From the NCBI RefSeq assembly GCF_021028955.1, contig NZ_JAIWPE010000031.1, positions 1 through 58,833 on the forward strand: a stretch of DNA of 58,833 nucleotides, in the 5' to 3' direction. Below the pieces are notes generated by a model that did no database searches, was not told where the DNA came from, and saw nothing but the letters and a program-made list of their open reading frames with translations. This stretch comes from Salipaludibacillus sp. CUR1. Lineage in GTDB: Bacteria; Bacillota; Bacilli; Bacillales; Salisediminibacteriaceae. The position numbers were made by a program, and so were the translations under genes. Every line of letters starts with the position of its first letter. Position 1 is the stretch's first letter. This document shows, in pieces, positions 8,248 to 17,766 of this stretch.

Positions 8248-8718
8248 TTATTGAGTGTTTTCGCGCAGGTATTCCAAAGCTTCTTCCACGTGCCCTTTCA
8301 CCCGTACTTTTCGCCACTCATTCATTAATTTCCCATCTTTATCAATAACAAAAGTGGATCTCTCAATCCCCATATATTCTTTACCGAAGTTTTTCTTTAA
8401 TTTCCATACCCCAAACTCCTCAGCCAGTTCATTCTCCTCATCAGCGAGCAGTTCAAACGGAAGGTCATGCTTTTCAATAAATTTTTCATGGCGCTTTACC
8501 GGGTCAGGACTAACTCCCAGAATCACGGCATCCAGTTCTTTAAAACTTTCATAATTGTCTCTGAAATCACATGCTTCGGTTGTACAGCCCGGCGTCATGT
8601 CTTTCGGATAAAAATAAAGAACCACATACTTCCCGCGGTAATCTGAAAGAGAAGTTTCCTTCCCGCTGTTTGCTTTTAATGTTAGATCTGGTACCTGGTC
8701 TCCAATAGCAATGGTCAT
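8248..8718 (-). CDS. bcp: Bcp-type thiol peroxidase (peroxiredoxin)
   Basis: From the ATG at 8718 (AAGGAGG seven bases upstream) the protein is 156 residues, normal for the Bcp/PrxQ family; longer upstream frames are unsupported. The thioredoxin fold carries the peroxidatic C45 in TPGCTTEAC and the likely resolving C50. The enzyme reduces hydrogen peroxide and organic peroxides using thioredoxin. It corresponds in position to B. subtilis ygaF, between gsaB and perR, so peroxide sensing and detoxification are neighbours here as there. It has its own terminator. Confidence 0.9.
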   Translation of the reverse strand: MTIAIGDQVPDLTLKANSGKETSLSDYRGKYVVLYFYPKDMTPGCTTEACDFRDNYESFKELDAVILGVSPDPVKRHEKFIEKHDLPFELLADEENELAEEFGVWKLKKNFGKEYMGIERSTFVIDKDGKLMNEWRKVRVKGHVEEALEYLRENTQ

Positions 8719-8772
8719 CATCCATCCTCCTTCATCGTTTGTCCTTATTATCATACCGGATTTTAATAAGAG

Positions 8773-9213
8773 CTACAAACGTTCCGGATATTTAGAAGGG
8801 CGTTCATCATGATGGAAAAATGTTGTGACCACAAAAGCCGCCGGCAGCAAGTATCCGATCAGTGCCTGAATCATGGCGATCCACCGGCCAACTCCCTGAG
8901 GAGTAATATCTCCATAACCAACTGTCAATAATGTGACCGCACTGAAATAAAGGACATCCTCAACTAAATGCAAAAACGAATCCGTCTGCAAACCGTCGCT
9001 TTCTTTCAAAACGTGAACCCCAAGCAATTCGAGCGCTATATAAAGCACCCCAAAGCCCACCATCACATTTGCGTAGACAAATATAAGCACAATGAAATGC
9101 CGGATAGAAACCCGCCGGTGGTTAACTGGCTGTTTTTTAATAAGCAGATTCAGACTAATTCCTATTCCCATAAACGAAGCTGCAATAGCAGCAACTATCA
9201 GGAGGCTCTCCAT
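8773..9213 (-). CDS. two-helix potassium channel protein
   Basis: A 146-residue membrane protein with an N-terminal helix (residues 1-23), a second helix (about 40-65), a pore loop with the selectivity filter TVGYGD (about residue 98), and a final helix (about 110-132). This is the pore module of the KcsA/Ion_trans_2 family, without RCK or other regulatory domains. It would form a tetrameric K+ channel. It lies upstream of bcp on the same strand with its start 59 bases before the repeat array. B. subtilis lacks it at this position. Confidence 0.85.
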   Translation of the reverse strand: MESLLIVAAIAASFMGIGISLNLLIKKQPVNHRRVSIRHFIVLIFVYANVMVGFGVLYIALELLGVHVLKESDGLQTDSFLHLVEDVLYFSAVTLLTVGYGDITPQGVGRWIAMIQALIGYLLPAAFVVTTFFHHDERPSKYPERL

Positions 9214-9308
9214 ATCATCACCCCTGTTTGACTATATGAAAACAAAGAAGAAAATAGGACATGTTTGTACGTAGGGAGGTGGGTGTGGTTTGGGGTGGGG
9301 TTAGAGGT

Positions 9309-9547
9309 GGGTGTTACTCGTGCAGCACCTGCGTATCACCCACTCGTTCGCTCCTTCATCTTACTCCTTGTAGCTTCTATTTTCTCTGTGTGACGTTCGT
9401 GGGTGTTACTTGACTGTTACTCGTGCAGCACCTGCGTATCACCCACTCGTGTGCTCCTTCTTCTTACTCCTTTCAGCTTCCTTTTTCTCTGTGCGACGTT
9501 TGTGGGTGTTACTTGACTGTTACTCGTGCAGCACCTGCGTATCACCC
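9309..9547. repeat. tandem palindromic repeat array 1 (103-bp period)
   Basis: Three copies of a roughly 45-base core start near 9309, 9401 and 9504. Each begins GGGTGTTAC and ends GTATCACCC, which are near-perfect inverted repeats. The two complete copies start exactly 103 bases apart; the first is slightly shortened. The linkers are pyrimidine-rich and also related. Open frames across this region are by-products of the repeat. A second array with the same period lies at 17429. Confidence 0.8.
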
Positions 9548-9578
9548 ACTCGTGTGCATACCAATCCTCTTCATTTCT

Positions 9579-9770
9579 TCCTGATACATTTGTTGGTGCT
9601 CCTGCGCCGCTTTCGCTTGCTCGTCGCAGGTGTTGAGTGCTACACCGGTAGCACCTACCTCTCTGTAACTCTTTTTTAACTTTCTTATCCTTCCGTTTCC
9701 TCTCGATACCTTCCTGATACATTTGTAGGTGCTACACCGGTAGCACCTACCTCTCTATTTCGTGTTACAA
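9579..9770. repeat. variant palindromes before gsaB
   Basis: Two related segments share TTCCTGATACATTTGT followed by GGTGCT (near 9579 and 9709). The second contains a perfect 11-bp inverted repeat GTAGGTGCTAC with loop ACCG at 9725-9750. The sequence GCTACACCGGTAGCACC also occurs near 9638. They are diverged relatives of the adjacent 103-bp repeats and lie about 60 bases before the gsaB start. Confidence 0.6.
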
Positions 9771-9811
9771 TCACACGTGACATAATGAACATTTACAGGA
9801 GGTACATAACT

Positions 9812-11107
9812 ATGGCATTTGAAAGATCTGAACAGCTGTATAAAGAGGCCCAGGATGTCATTCTTGGCGGCGTTAACAGTCCGTCGCGGGCATATAAAGG
9901 TGTGGGTGGAGGCACCCCTGTTTTTATGAAGAAAGCGAAGGGCGCGTATTTTTGGGATGAAGACGGAAACCATTATATTGATTACCTGGCTGCCTACGGT
10001 CCGATCATCACCGGGCATGCTCATCCCCATATCACAAAGGCCATTCAGGAAGCGGCTGAAGACGGTGTTCTTTACGGCACGCCCACAGTTCATGAAAATA
10101 CGTTTGCAGGAATGCTCAAGGAAGCTATTCCGTCTTTGGAGCGCGTAAGGTTTGTTAATTCGGGCACGGAAGCTGTCATGACTACTATCCGGGTGGCTAG
10201 AGCCTATACAGGGCGCGATAAGATAATTAAATTTGCCGGATGCTACCACGGCCATTCTGATCTGGTTCTTGTGGCCGCCGGATCAGGCCCGTCAACTACT
10301 GGCAATCCCGACTCTGCCGGTGTCACTGAAAGCATCGCGAAAGAAGTCATTACTGTTCCTTTTAACGATATTGAGGCCTTTAAAGAAGCCTTGGATTACT
10401 GGGGTGACGATATAGCCGGCGTGCTGGTCGAACCGATTGTCGGAAACTTCGGGATTGTTGAGCCTAAGTCTGGTTTTCTTGAGGCCGTCAATGATCTTGC
10501 ACACGAAGCCGGCGCGTTAGTGATCTATGATGAAGTCATCACCGCCTTCCGATTCATGTACGGTGGAGCACAGAACCTTTTAGGCGTCGAACCTGACCTT
10601 ACCGCTCTGGGAAAAATAATCGGAGGGGGTCTTCCAATTGGAGCTTACGGCGGAAAGCGGGCTATAATGGAAGAGGTCTCACCGCTCGGGCCTGCTTACC
10701 AGGCCGGTACGATGGCTGGGAACCCAGCGTCCATCAAAGCGGGAATCGCCTGTTTGGAAGTATTAAAGGAACCGAATGTTTATGAAAATTTGGACCAACT
10801 TGGCGAGCAATTGGAAGCAGGGATAAGAAATGCGGCGGATAAGCATAATATTCCTGTCACAGTCAACCGATTGAAAGGAGCTCTCACCATTTACTTTGAT
10901 ATTGACGAAGTTTCGAATTATGAAGATGCTGAGAACAGCAACGGCGAGATGTTCGCCTACTTCTTTAAAGAAATGTTAAAACGCGGCGTAAACCTTGCTC
11001 CATCAAAGTACGAAGCGTGGTTTCTGACAACAGCCCATACAAAAGAAGATGTTCGAAAGACATCAGAAATTGTCGACGAAGTATTTTCAAACTGGAACAA
11101 TGCATAA
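9812..11107 (+). CDS. gsaB: glutamate-1-semialdehyde 2,1-aminomutase 2
   Basis: The start is the ATG at 9812, seven to eight bases after AGGAGG; the longer frame from 9785 is not supported. The product is 431 residues, close to B. subtilis GsaB. It is a PLP-dependent class III aminotransferase-fold enzyme converting glutamate-1-semialdehyde to 5-aminolevulinate in haem synthesis. The PLP Lys is K268 in [14 protein letters not shown], and [12 protein letters not shown] is the family motif. It is the second paralogue in bacilli; hemL proper sits in the hem operon. A strong terminator follows. Confidence 0.92.
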   Translation: MAFERSEQLYKEAQDVILGGVNSPSRAYKGVGGGTPVFMKKAKGAYFWDEDGNHYIDYLAAYGPIITGHAHPHITKAIQEAAEDGVLYGTPTVHENTFAGMLKEAIPSLERVRFVNSGTEAVMTTIRVARAYTGRDKIIKFAGCYHGHSDLVLVAAGSGPSTTGNPDSAGVTESIAKEVITVPFNDIEAFKEALDYWGDDIAGVLVEPIVGNFGIVEPKSGFLEAVNDLAHEAGALVIYDEVITAFRFMYGGAQNLLGVEPDLTALGKIIGGGLPIGAYGGKRAIMEEVSPLGPAYQAGTMAGNPASIKAGIACLEVLKEPNVYENLDQLGEQLEAGIRNAADKHNIPVTVNRLKGALTIYFDIDEVSNYEDAENSNGEMFAYFFKEMLKRGVNLAPSKYEAWFLTTAHTKEDVRKTSEIVDEVFSNWNNA

Positions 11108-11120
11108 ATATACATTGTGT

Positions 11121-11154
11121 AAAAGAGCGGGATTTTATAATTCCGCTCTTTTTT
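11121..11154 (+). terminator. terminator of gsaB
   Basis: AAAAGAGCGG pairs with CCGCTCTTTT, followed by more T residues, 14 bases after the gsaB stop. Confidence 0.85.
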
Positions 11155-11167
11155 CATGTACACCCTC

Positions 11168-11193
11168 TTGAAAACGCTTCCAAAAGCGTTTTC
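11168..11193. promoter_or_regulatory. candidate cre site within a palindrome
   Basis: TTGAAAACGCTTCCA (11168-11182) matches the cre consensus WTGNNANCGNWNNCW at every defined position. It is part of a perfect 10-bp inverted repeat, GAAAACGCTT with loop CCAA. It lies about 230 bases before the glutamate synthase gene. It could instead be a second hairpin after gsaB without a U-tract. Confidence 0.35.
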
Positions 11194-11293
11194 CTATCTT
11201 CCCCTCTGCATTCCTCCCTTCTAACAATTGAATAAATTATTCTTTATTTTGTATAATTAATTGATTTCATTTTAAAAAAGTGGTAAAGTAAGA

Positions 11294-11346
11294 TATAATT
11301 CTGACAATTCTGAGATCCAGGCCTTTTTCTGTCTCGGCGTGTCAGA
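11294..11346 (+). promoter_or_regulatory. glutamate synthase promoter and dyad
   Basis: A perfect -10 TATAAT (11294-11299) has no good -35, suggesting an activated promoter. It is followed by nested inverted repeats: TCTGACA (11300-11306) with TGTCAGA (11340-11346), and CTGAGA with TCTCGG inside. A third TGTCAGA occurs near 11352. It could be an operator for a LysR-type activator such as GltC, or an RNA leader structure. Neither is demonstrated. Confidence 0.4.
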
Positions 11347-11411
11347 TTATCTGTCAGAGGGCAGTTGATTTATTTTTACAGGAGGTGGAGGTCGACTTTT
11401 GACCGGCATTT

Positions 11412-14400
11412 ATGAGGAAAGTATCCAAAGAAATCGAGCGCTTCCGCGGAGCGCTGCAAGAAGAGCACGATAGTTGCGGAATCGTATCATTTATCGAGAA
11501 AGAAAATATTCCAACTAAGAAAAACATCGACGACACGATTCAGGCACTCGTTAAAATGAATCACCGTGCAGGTTTTATTAATGAAGAAGGTGACGGTGTA
11601 GGTATTCATATCGACCTTCCGCGAGCTCTCTGGAAAAAGAAACTTGAGGAAGTCCAGGTGGATCCATCGCTGGTTGACTCTCCTTCATTTGTTGTTGGCC
11701 ATTTATTTATTGAAAAGACTGAGGAAACAAGTAAATTTCAACAAGAAATGAAAGATCTTTTCAGAACGAAAGGATTCAGCCTGATTTTTGAAAGTACAGA
11801 TCAGACAGACCGTGAAGCACTTGGACCTATAGCTAAAAAAGCGGAGCCGCTTTTTTGGCAGGTCGCTTTAGTTGCGGAAAACATGGAAGATTCTAATACC
11901 CTCCGCTCCACTTTGTTTGACTTAACACTTGAGTGTGAGAAAAACCTTGCTGTCCATGTTGCTTCTTTAAGCAGTGACAATGCGGTGTATAAAGTGATGG
12001 GCGCAGGCGATGTTCTTCCTGAATACTATGCTGACCTTGCTGACCCGCTTGTTGCATCGGCAACCACTTTAGGGCACAACCGTTATTCTACGAATACGCT
12101 GTCTAATTTTTTCCGTGTCCAGCCCTTCAGTGTGCTTGGCCATAACGGGGAAATTAATACGATTGCTAAACTCCGCGACGAAGCAAATATGGTTGGAGTG
12201 CCGCTTGTTGAAGGCGGAAGTGACTCCCAGGATTTAAACAGGGTCATAGATACGTTTACTTCCAGGCATACTCTCTCTTTATTTGAAACGATGGAAGTAA
12301 TATTCCCGCCGATTGTGAATGAAATTAAACATTATCCGGATCACCTGAAAGACCTTTACACTTATATCCGTGAAGCATGGGGCCATTTTGCACAGGGCCC
12401 GGCAGGAATTATATCCCGTCATGGAAACGAATGTGTATTTAGTGTGGATTCTCTCGGCCTGCGTCCTGTCTGGATGCTTGAAACGGAAACGAGTTACATT
12501 TTTGCTTCAGAGCAAGGACTTTTCACTTCAGACCAGTATATGTCTGAACCTAAACCTTTTGCTCCGGGGGAAAAAGTGGCTTTAAGCCGTAACGACCAGG
12601 GGACGATCGAGGTTTTGTGGCATGATGAGCTTCAGGAAGAGGTTTACAGCAGGATGGCTGAAAAGCTGCCTGTGAAAAATGCCCGAAAGCGTCTGGCTAC
12701 AGAATGGAATGAATCACCTGAAACTGTCCTTTTCCAGCAGAATGTTAAACCGACTGTTTATGCTGCTAACGGCTGGGACCGCGAACATATCCAGTTAATT
12801 GAGCAGATGGCTGAAAAAGGGGTGGAGCCGATCCGTTCACTCGGCCATGATGCTCCGCTGGCTGCCATGCACCCGGGCCGTAAAAACGTGGCTGACTTTA
12901 TTAAAGAAAGCGTAGCTGTTGTGACCAATCCGGCGATTGACAGAGACCGTGAAATGGAGCACTTCTCCACACGCGTTGTTATCGGCAGACGTCCTGGGCT
13001 TTTCCAGGAGAAAGATTTGAAGACAGTCACCCAGCTCGATTCTCCTATCGTAACAGAAGGAATCGCCGGGAAAGGGCTTCAAAAAGAGTTTAATCATCCT
13101 TCCTATGAAGGAATTCTCGAATACTATGAAACTAACAGTGAAGTTAAAAAGCTTCGCCTTGTCCGTTTTGAAGATGAAGAAGTTGACGAGGCATTACAGC
13201 GTCTCACTGACGATACTGCAAAAGCTATTGAGTCAGGGAAAACATTGATTGTGCTTGATGATTACGGCACCCACGAAGAGAACGCGTACTGGATCGATCC
13301 GCATTTAGCCGTCTCGGCAGTCGACCAGGGGCTGACCTTGAAAGAAATGCGGCGTGGCTGTTCATTAGTGTTAAGGTCCGGAAGCATCAGGACGCTTCAT
13401 GATATAGCAGTGGTCTTCGGATTAGGCGCAGACCTTGTTAATCCATATATCATGTTTGCAACTGTCACTGAAGATAACGCTCAACCGGCTGTGAAGCTTT
13501 ACAGTGCGTTAAATAAAGGCCTTGAAAAAATAATTTCCACTATCGGTATTCATGAATTGCGCGGCTATGGCCGGCTGTTCTCGTCAATCGGTTTGAATGA
13601 AGAAATCGCTTCTCACTTAAATATCGTTAACTATCTGGCAAGTAAAGATGTCAGCTACAACTATACTCAAATGAAGGAAGACAGTCTTGCCCGCAAAGAA
13701 GACTTCAATAGCGAAAAAGCAAGACCGGGAAAGACGTTCCATATCTTCCCGCGTATCTGGAAGTCTCTCGGTGACCTCGCTTCCGGGAAAATAGAGTATA
13801 AAGAATTCGGAGATAAAATAGCTGAGCAGGAAACTAAGAACCCGACTACTATCCGCCATTATACAGATTTAAAATTGGTGGATTCGGACCTCGAGCCGGA
13901 GAAGGTTGATATCGGAGTAGCTAATCACGACCTGCCGTTTATGATCAGTTCCATGTCTTTCGGGTCTCAAAATGAAGTTGCTTTCAGGGCGTATGCGGAA
14001 GCAGCGGACCGTATGAACATGATCAGTTTCAACGGTGAAGGCGGCGAAATTAAAGATATGCTCGGCAAATATCCAAACACCCGCGGCCAGCAGATCGCTT
14101 CCGGGCGTTTCGGTGTCAACGTTGAGCTGTTGAATTCATCTAATTTGCTTGAAATTAAAATCGGACAGGGTGCCAAGCCGGGTGAAGGCGGACACCTTCC
14201 AGGTTCAAAAGTAACAGATAAAGTAGCGGCAGCACGAAATGCTACCACCGGTTCTGACTTGATCTCGCCATCTAACAACCATGATATTTACTCAATTGAA
14301 GATTTGGCGCAGATGATCACTGAAATTAAAACAGCAAACGACCAGGCGAAAGTAGCCGTTAAAGTCCCTATTGTACCTAACATCGGTACGATCGCTGTAG

Positions 14401-15911
14401 GTATTGCCAAAGCGGGCGCCGACTTTATTACCTTGAGCGGATTCGACGGCGGGACTGGAGCAGCGAGAGTACATGCCCTTCAGCATGTTGGCCTTCCAGC
14501 GGAAATCGGTGTTAAAGCTGCTCACTTTGCCCTTCTTGAAGCAGGTCTTCGCCATAAGGTGGAAATCTGGGCCGACGGCGGTGTAAAAAGTGTACAGGAC
14601 GCCATTAAACTTATGCTGTTAGGTGCCAACCGTATCGGATTTGGGACACTTTCAATGATTGCAGTCGGCTGTACTGCCTGCCGCGGCTGTCACCTTGACA
14701 CATGTCATGTCGGTATTGCCACTCAAATTGAATCAGAAGCCCAGGCAAAAGACCATGGCCTTCGACGATTTGTACCGCGTGAATACGATTTAGCGGTACA
14801 GGGTCTGATGACGATGTTCTCGGCCTTTGGAAAAGAGCTGAAGGCGTTAACTGCTTCACTTGGCTTTGACCGTACACAGGACATTGTCGGCCGTGCCGAT
14901 CTGCTTGAGCAGACCCGCGGACATGACAATCTCGACTTAACCGACCTTCTTTCTACATTGCCTGAACAGGACCTCGCACCGTTTGAGCCTGCCAAAGCGA
15001 TGGAAGAAGCAGAAGAACAGCAGCTTGCTGTAGCTGTAGGGGCGGAATTTGAGTACCTTGACGGCAATGTGTCAGAGCTTACGGCTTCGAGAGAGTTTGA
15101 GGCCGTAACAGCAGAACAGCGTATTCTTGGAAGCCGTGTCTCCTGTCACCGGGTACGCGGAAAATTGGATGGCTCCTACCGTACACTTCCTGAAATAGAT
15201 CTGCGTTACACGAAAGGCTCTATTCTCGGCAATGGCCTTGGCGCTTATAACAGTGACGGCGTTAATATTCATATTACCGGAGGAGCCCAGGACGGCGTCG
15301 GAAAAACATCATTCGGCGGTTCCTTTAAAGTTTTTAAAACTAAAGGAGTTAATGGCCAGCTCATCAACGGGTCTGTCGGTAAAGGAGCCGGTTACGGTGC
15401 ACAAAAAGGGACGTTTATCATTCAGGGTGATGCCGATTCCCGTGCAGGTATCCGTCTTTCCGGAGCTGATATGATCTTTGGCGGACGGGTTAAAACCCCG
15501 CTTAAGCAAGGAAGGCAGTATAACACGGGCGTTCACGCGAATATAAAAGGGTTTGCCTTCGAGTATATGACCAACGGAAGAGGTCTTGTCATGGGCGATC
15601 CTGGCCCATGGATGTGTGCAGGTATGACCGGCGGTGCCGTTTACCTTCGCCACGATCCTGCAGCAGGACTTGACGAACAGACATTAAACAGCCGAATTGC
15701 TAAAGGGGCGAAAGTTGCAATCGAGCCACTGTCAGAAACGGGGCTCAAAGATGTGACAGAACTTCTGACTGTTTACAAAAATGAACTTGCCCAATTAAAC
15801 CAGGCTGAAGAGGTGGCATTAGTGGATAAATTATTAGAAGATCCTGCTGCTAACTTCAGACAAGTCACACCAGTGAAACAGCAGGCTGATCCGGCTGTCT
15901 CTACAGAATAA
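11412..15911 (+). CDS. gltB: glutamate synthase large subunit
   Basis: A 1499-residue protein with the full large-subunit layout. An N-terminal class II glutamine amidotransferase has presumed nucleophile C22 in HDSCGIV after a 21-residue propeptide, plus NRYSTNT, HNGEIN and GGSDS. A central domain and an FMN-binding synthase domain follow (about residues 820-1180, with GQGAKPGEGGHLPG), including 3Fe-4S ligands C1087, C1093 and C1098. The C-terminal GXGXG helix domain spans about 1230-1440. It makes two glutamates from glutamine and 2-oxoglutarate. No NADPH-binding small subunit gene is adjacent. The ATG lies 20 bases after a strong GGAGGTGGAGG, and a TTG at 11399 with better spacing opens another frame, so the start is uncertain. 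Confidence 0.88.
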   Translation: MRKVSKEIERFRGALQEEHDSCGIVSFIEKENIPTKKNIDDTIQALVKMNHRAGFINEEGDGVGIHIDLPRALWKKKLEEVQVDPSLVDSPSFVVGHLFIEKTEETSKFQQEMKDLFRTKGFSLIFESTDQTDREALGPIAKKAEPLFWQVALVAENMEDSNTLRSTLFDLTLECEKNLAVHVASLSSDNAVYKVMGAGDVLPEYYADLADPLVASATTLGHNRYSTNTLSNFFRVQPFSVLGHNGEINTIAKLRDEANMVGVPLVEGGSDSQDLNRVIDTFTSRHTLSLFETMEVIFPPIVNEIKHYPDHLKDLYTYIREAWGHFAQGPAGIISRHGNECVFSVDSLGLRPVWMLETETSYIFASEQGLFTSDQYMSEPKPFAPGEKVALSRNDQGTIEVLWHDELQEEVYSRMAEKLPVKNARKRLATEWNESPETVLFQQNVKPTVYAANGWDREHIQLIEQMAEKGVEPIRSLGHDAPLAAMHPGRKNVADFIKESVAVVTNPAIDRDREMEHFSTRVVIGRRPGLFQEKDLKTVTQLDSPIVTEGIAGKGLQKEFNHPSYEGILEYYETNSEVKKLRLVRFEDEEVDEALQRLTDDTAKAIESGKTLIVLDDYGTHEENAYWIDPHLAVSAVDQGLTLKEMRRGCSLVLRSGSIRTLHDIAVVFGLGADLVNPYIMFATVTEDNAQPAVKLYSALNKGLEKIISTIGIHELRGYGRLFSSIGLNEEIASHLNIVNYLASKDVSYNYTQMKEDSLARKEDFNSEKARPGKTFHIFPRIWKSLGDLASGKIEYKEFGDKIAEQETKNPTTIRHYTDLKLVDSDLEPEKVDIGVANHDLPFMISSMSFGSQNEVAFRAYAEAADRMNMISFNGEGGEIKDMLGKYPNTRGQQIASGRFGVNVELLNSSNLLEIKIGQGAKPGEGGHLPGSKVTDKVAAARNATTGSDLISPSNNHDIYSIEDLAQMITEIKTANDQAKVAVKVPIVPNIGTIAVGIAKAGADFITLSGFDGGTGAARVHALQHVGLPAEIGVKAAHFALLEAGLRHKVEIWADGGVKSVQDAIKLMLLGANRIGFGTLSMIAVGCTACRGCHLDTCHVGIATQIESEAQAKDHGLRRFVPREYDLAVQGLMTMFSAFGKELKALTASLGFDRTQDIVGRADLLEQTRGHDNLDLTDLLSTLPEQDLAPFEPAKAMEEAEEQQLAVAVGAEFEYLDGNVSELTASREFEAVTAEQRILGSRVSCHRVRGKLDGSYRTLPEIDLRYTKGSILGNGLGAYNSDGVNIHITGGAQDGVGKTSFGGSFKVFKTKGVNGQLINGSVGKGAGYGAQKGTFIIQGDADSRAGIRLSGADMIFGGRVKTPLKQGRQYNTGVHANIKGFAFEYMTNGRGLVMGDPGPWMCAGMTGGAVYLRHDPAAGLDEQTLNSRIAKGAKVAIEPLSETGLKDVTELLTVYKNELAQLNQAEEVALVDKLLEDPAANFRQVTPVKQQADPAVSTE

Positions 15912-15937
15912 CTGCTTTTGTATTCTTCGTTCTTATT

Positions 15938-15980
15938 AAAAGGATGATCTCTAAGTTTCCTTAGAAGATCATCCTTTTTT
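15938..15980 (+). terminator. terminator of gltB
   Basis: AAAAGGATGATCT pairs perfectly with AGATCATCCTTTT (13 bp), followed by a T run. Confidence 0.85.
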
Positions 15981-16214
15981 CTTACTTTACAGGCTGTGTG
16001 AGTATTTTATTAGAAAAGCTTGGCTGCGGTCAGATAATGGGGGCAGCCTATAATTTTTTTCGATACTTTAAACTGCCAAATGAGTTAAACTTTCTTAAAG
16101 TATAAAAAAACAGTTTTACTTCTTGATGTTTGTGAAAAACAGGTGTATAGTACTTCCGTATATAAGATATTATTTTATTATTATAATTAACCAGAAAGAA
16201 AGGAATTTGAAATC

Positions 16215-17297
16215 ATGAGGCTTGGAGCCCGTATTTTTAAAACTGGCGTCGCTGTCACATTTGCACTCTATGCCGCTATGTGGCTCGGTTTTGAAACGCC
16301 TGTCTACGGAGCGTTAGCTGCTTTTTTTGCTGTTCAGCCCTCCGTTCATAAAAGCCTTGTACTCATTTGGGATCAGGTACAGGCTAATATTATCAGTGCC
16401 CTCCTGGCGATAGTGTTTGTCCTTGCATTCGGCCACCAGCCGTTTGTAATAGGGGCCGTCGTCCTGCTTATTATTGCCATTCATATTAAGCTGAAAAAAG
16501 AATCAATTATTCCTTTAGCTGTCGTCACCGCCATTATTATAATGGGCAGCCCGACAGATGACTTTGTGAACTTCGCGGCTAACAGGTTTGTACTGATTAT
16601 GATTGGTGTATTTTCGGCATTTATTGTAAATATGATCTTTCTGCCGCCCAAACACGAAAACATCCTCTACCATAAAGTCACAGATGCCAACGACCAGATC
16701 ATTCAGTGGATCCGTCTGATTCTTCACCATGAAGTGGATTACCAGACCTTGAAACAGGACATGAAAAAAATCCGCGATTCTGTTTTAAAACTGGAAAATG
16801 TTTTTAACCTCTATAAAGAGGAAAGAAACTATTTCAGAAAAAGCGAATATTCGAGGATGCGCAAAGTCGTCCTATTCAGGCAAATGATCAGCAGCACGAA
16901 GAAAGCTAAAGATATACTGAAAAGCTTAAGTAAAAACGATAATGTGGTCAACCAGCTTCCCGACGAAATGGATCAGCTTCTTCAGCTCCAGCTGGATTAT
17001 TTAACTAATTACCACGAGCGGATCCTGCTCAAATACGCCGGCAAGGTTAAACCGCAGTCGACCGAGGATTTTTACGATGAAGTTAATGAAGGAAAACATC
17101 AGCTCATTAATGTCTTCATGACCTATCACAATGATGATCAAATAACTACCGACGATTGGGTCCACTTCCTCCCTGTTATTGGCCTGATCATCGAATACAG
17201 CGAAGAGCTCGAACACCTGGACCGCCTTGTAGACGGCTTCTTCACCTACCACACAGAAGATAACGAAGTGAAAATCAGAGAACGCGAAATGTTTTAG
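16215..17297 (+). CDS. ygaE: YgaE-like aromatic acid exporter family protein
   Basis: A 360-residue protein. The N-terminal ~140 residues hold about five hydrophobic helices and a long soluble helical C-terminal half follows; this is the FUSC/aromatic acid exporter-like layout (ArAE_1 type). The position between gsaB and ygaD equals B. subtilis ygaE. Transport of aromatic or other small carboxylates is inferred from the superfamily; no substrate is known. The ATG at 16215 has GAAAGGA upstream. A strong terminator follows. Confidence 0.8.
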   Translation: MRLGARIFKTGVAVTFALYAAMWLGFETPVYGALAAFFAVQPSVHKSLVLIWDQVQANIISALLAIVFVLAFGHQPFVIGAVVLLIIAIHIKLKKESIIPLAVVTAIIIMGSPTDDFVNFAANRFVLIMIGVFSAFIVNMIFLPPKHENILYHKVTDANDQIIQWIRLILHHEVDYQTLKQDMKKIRDSVLKLENVFNLYKEERNYFRKSEYSRMRKVVLFRQMISSTKKAKDILKSLSKNDNVVNQLPDEMDQLLQLQLDYLTNYHERILLKYAGKVKPQSTEDFYDEVNEGKHQLINVFMTYHNDDQITTDDWVHFLPVIGLIIEYSEELEHLDRLVDGFFTYHTEDNEVKIREREMF

Positions 17298-17311
17298 TAT
17301 ATTTAAGAGGG

Positions 17312-17339
17312 CCCCGGCATTGTTTGATGCCGGGGGAGT
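17312..17339 (+). terminator. terminator of ygaE
   Basis: CCCCGGCAT pairs perfectly with ATGCCGGGG around loop TGTTTG, followed by TTTTT after a short gap. Confidence 0.85.
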
Positions 17340-17428
17340 TTTTCGTTGGTTGGTGTTTCTGCGCCGTAGGTGGTGAGTGCTCCTGTGCCACTTCGCTTGC
17401 TCGTCGCAATTAAAAGTGCCCCGCTGGT

Positions 17429-17690
17429 GGGTGTTACTTGACTGTTACTGAGGTAGCACCTACGTATCACCCACTCCCTATACGCTCCTCTTTCCTCAGT
17501 TTTTCTCCTGTTTTCTCTGTGCCCCGCTGGTGGGTGTTACCTGGCTGTTACTGCGGTAGCACCTACGTATCACCCACTCCCATAACGCTCCTCTTTCCTC
17601 AGTTTTTCTCCTGTTTTCTCTGTGCTCCACTGGTGGGTGATACCTGACTGTTACTGCGGCAGCACCTACGTAACACCCACTCTACGTTTC
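17429..17690. repeat. tandem palindromic repeat array 2 (103-bp period)
   Basis: Three cores start at 17429, 17532 and 17635, exactly 103 bases apart. Each begins GGGTGTTAC or GGGTGATAC, contains GTAGCACCTAC and ends GTATCACCC or GTAACACCC. The linkers (CTCCTCTTTCCTCAG and following) are nearly identical. The cores are clearly homologous to array 1 at 9309-9547. Related degenerate sequence begins near 17343. No gene is present between 17340 and 17766. Confidence 0.85.
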
Positions 17691-17766
17691 CACTCCACCT
17701 TCCAATCTTCCCATTCACCTTCCTCCCTCTGCCCCGAGCATCAGACTGCAGAATTCCCATACAAAA

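Noticed and set aside
9309-9547. Possible CRISPR array
   Set aside because: The unit is 103 bp with conserved linkers and only three copies; no cas genes are present and spacers are not unique.
9410-9722. Open frames of 89 and 101 codons on both strands
   Set aside because: They are produced by the 103-bp repeats; no ribosome binding site and low-complexity products.
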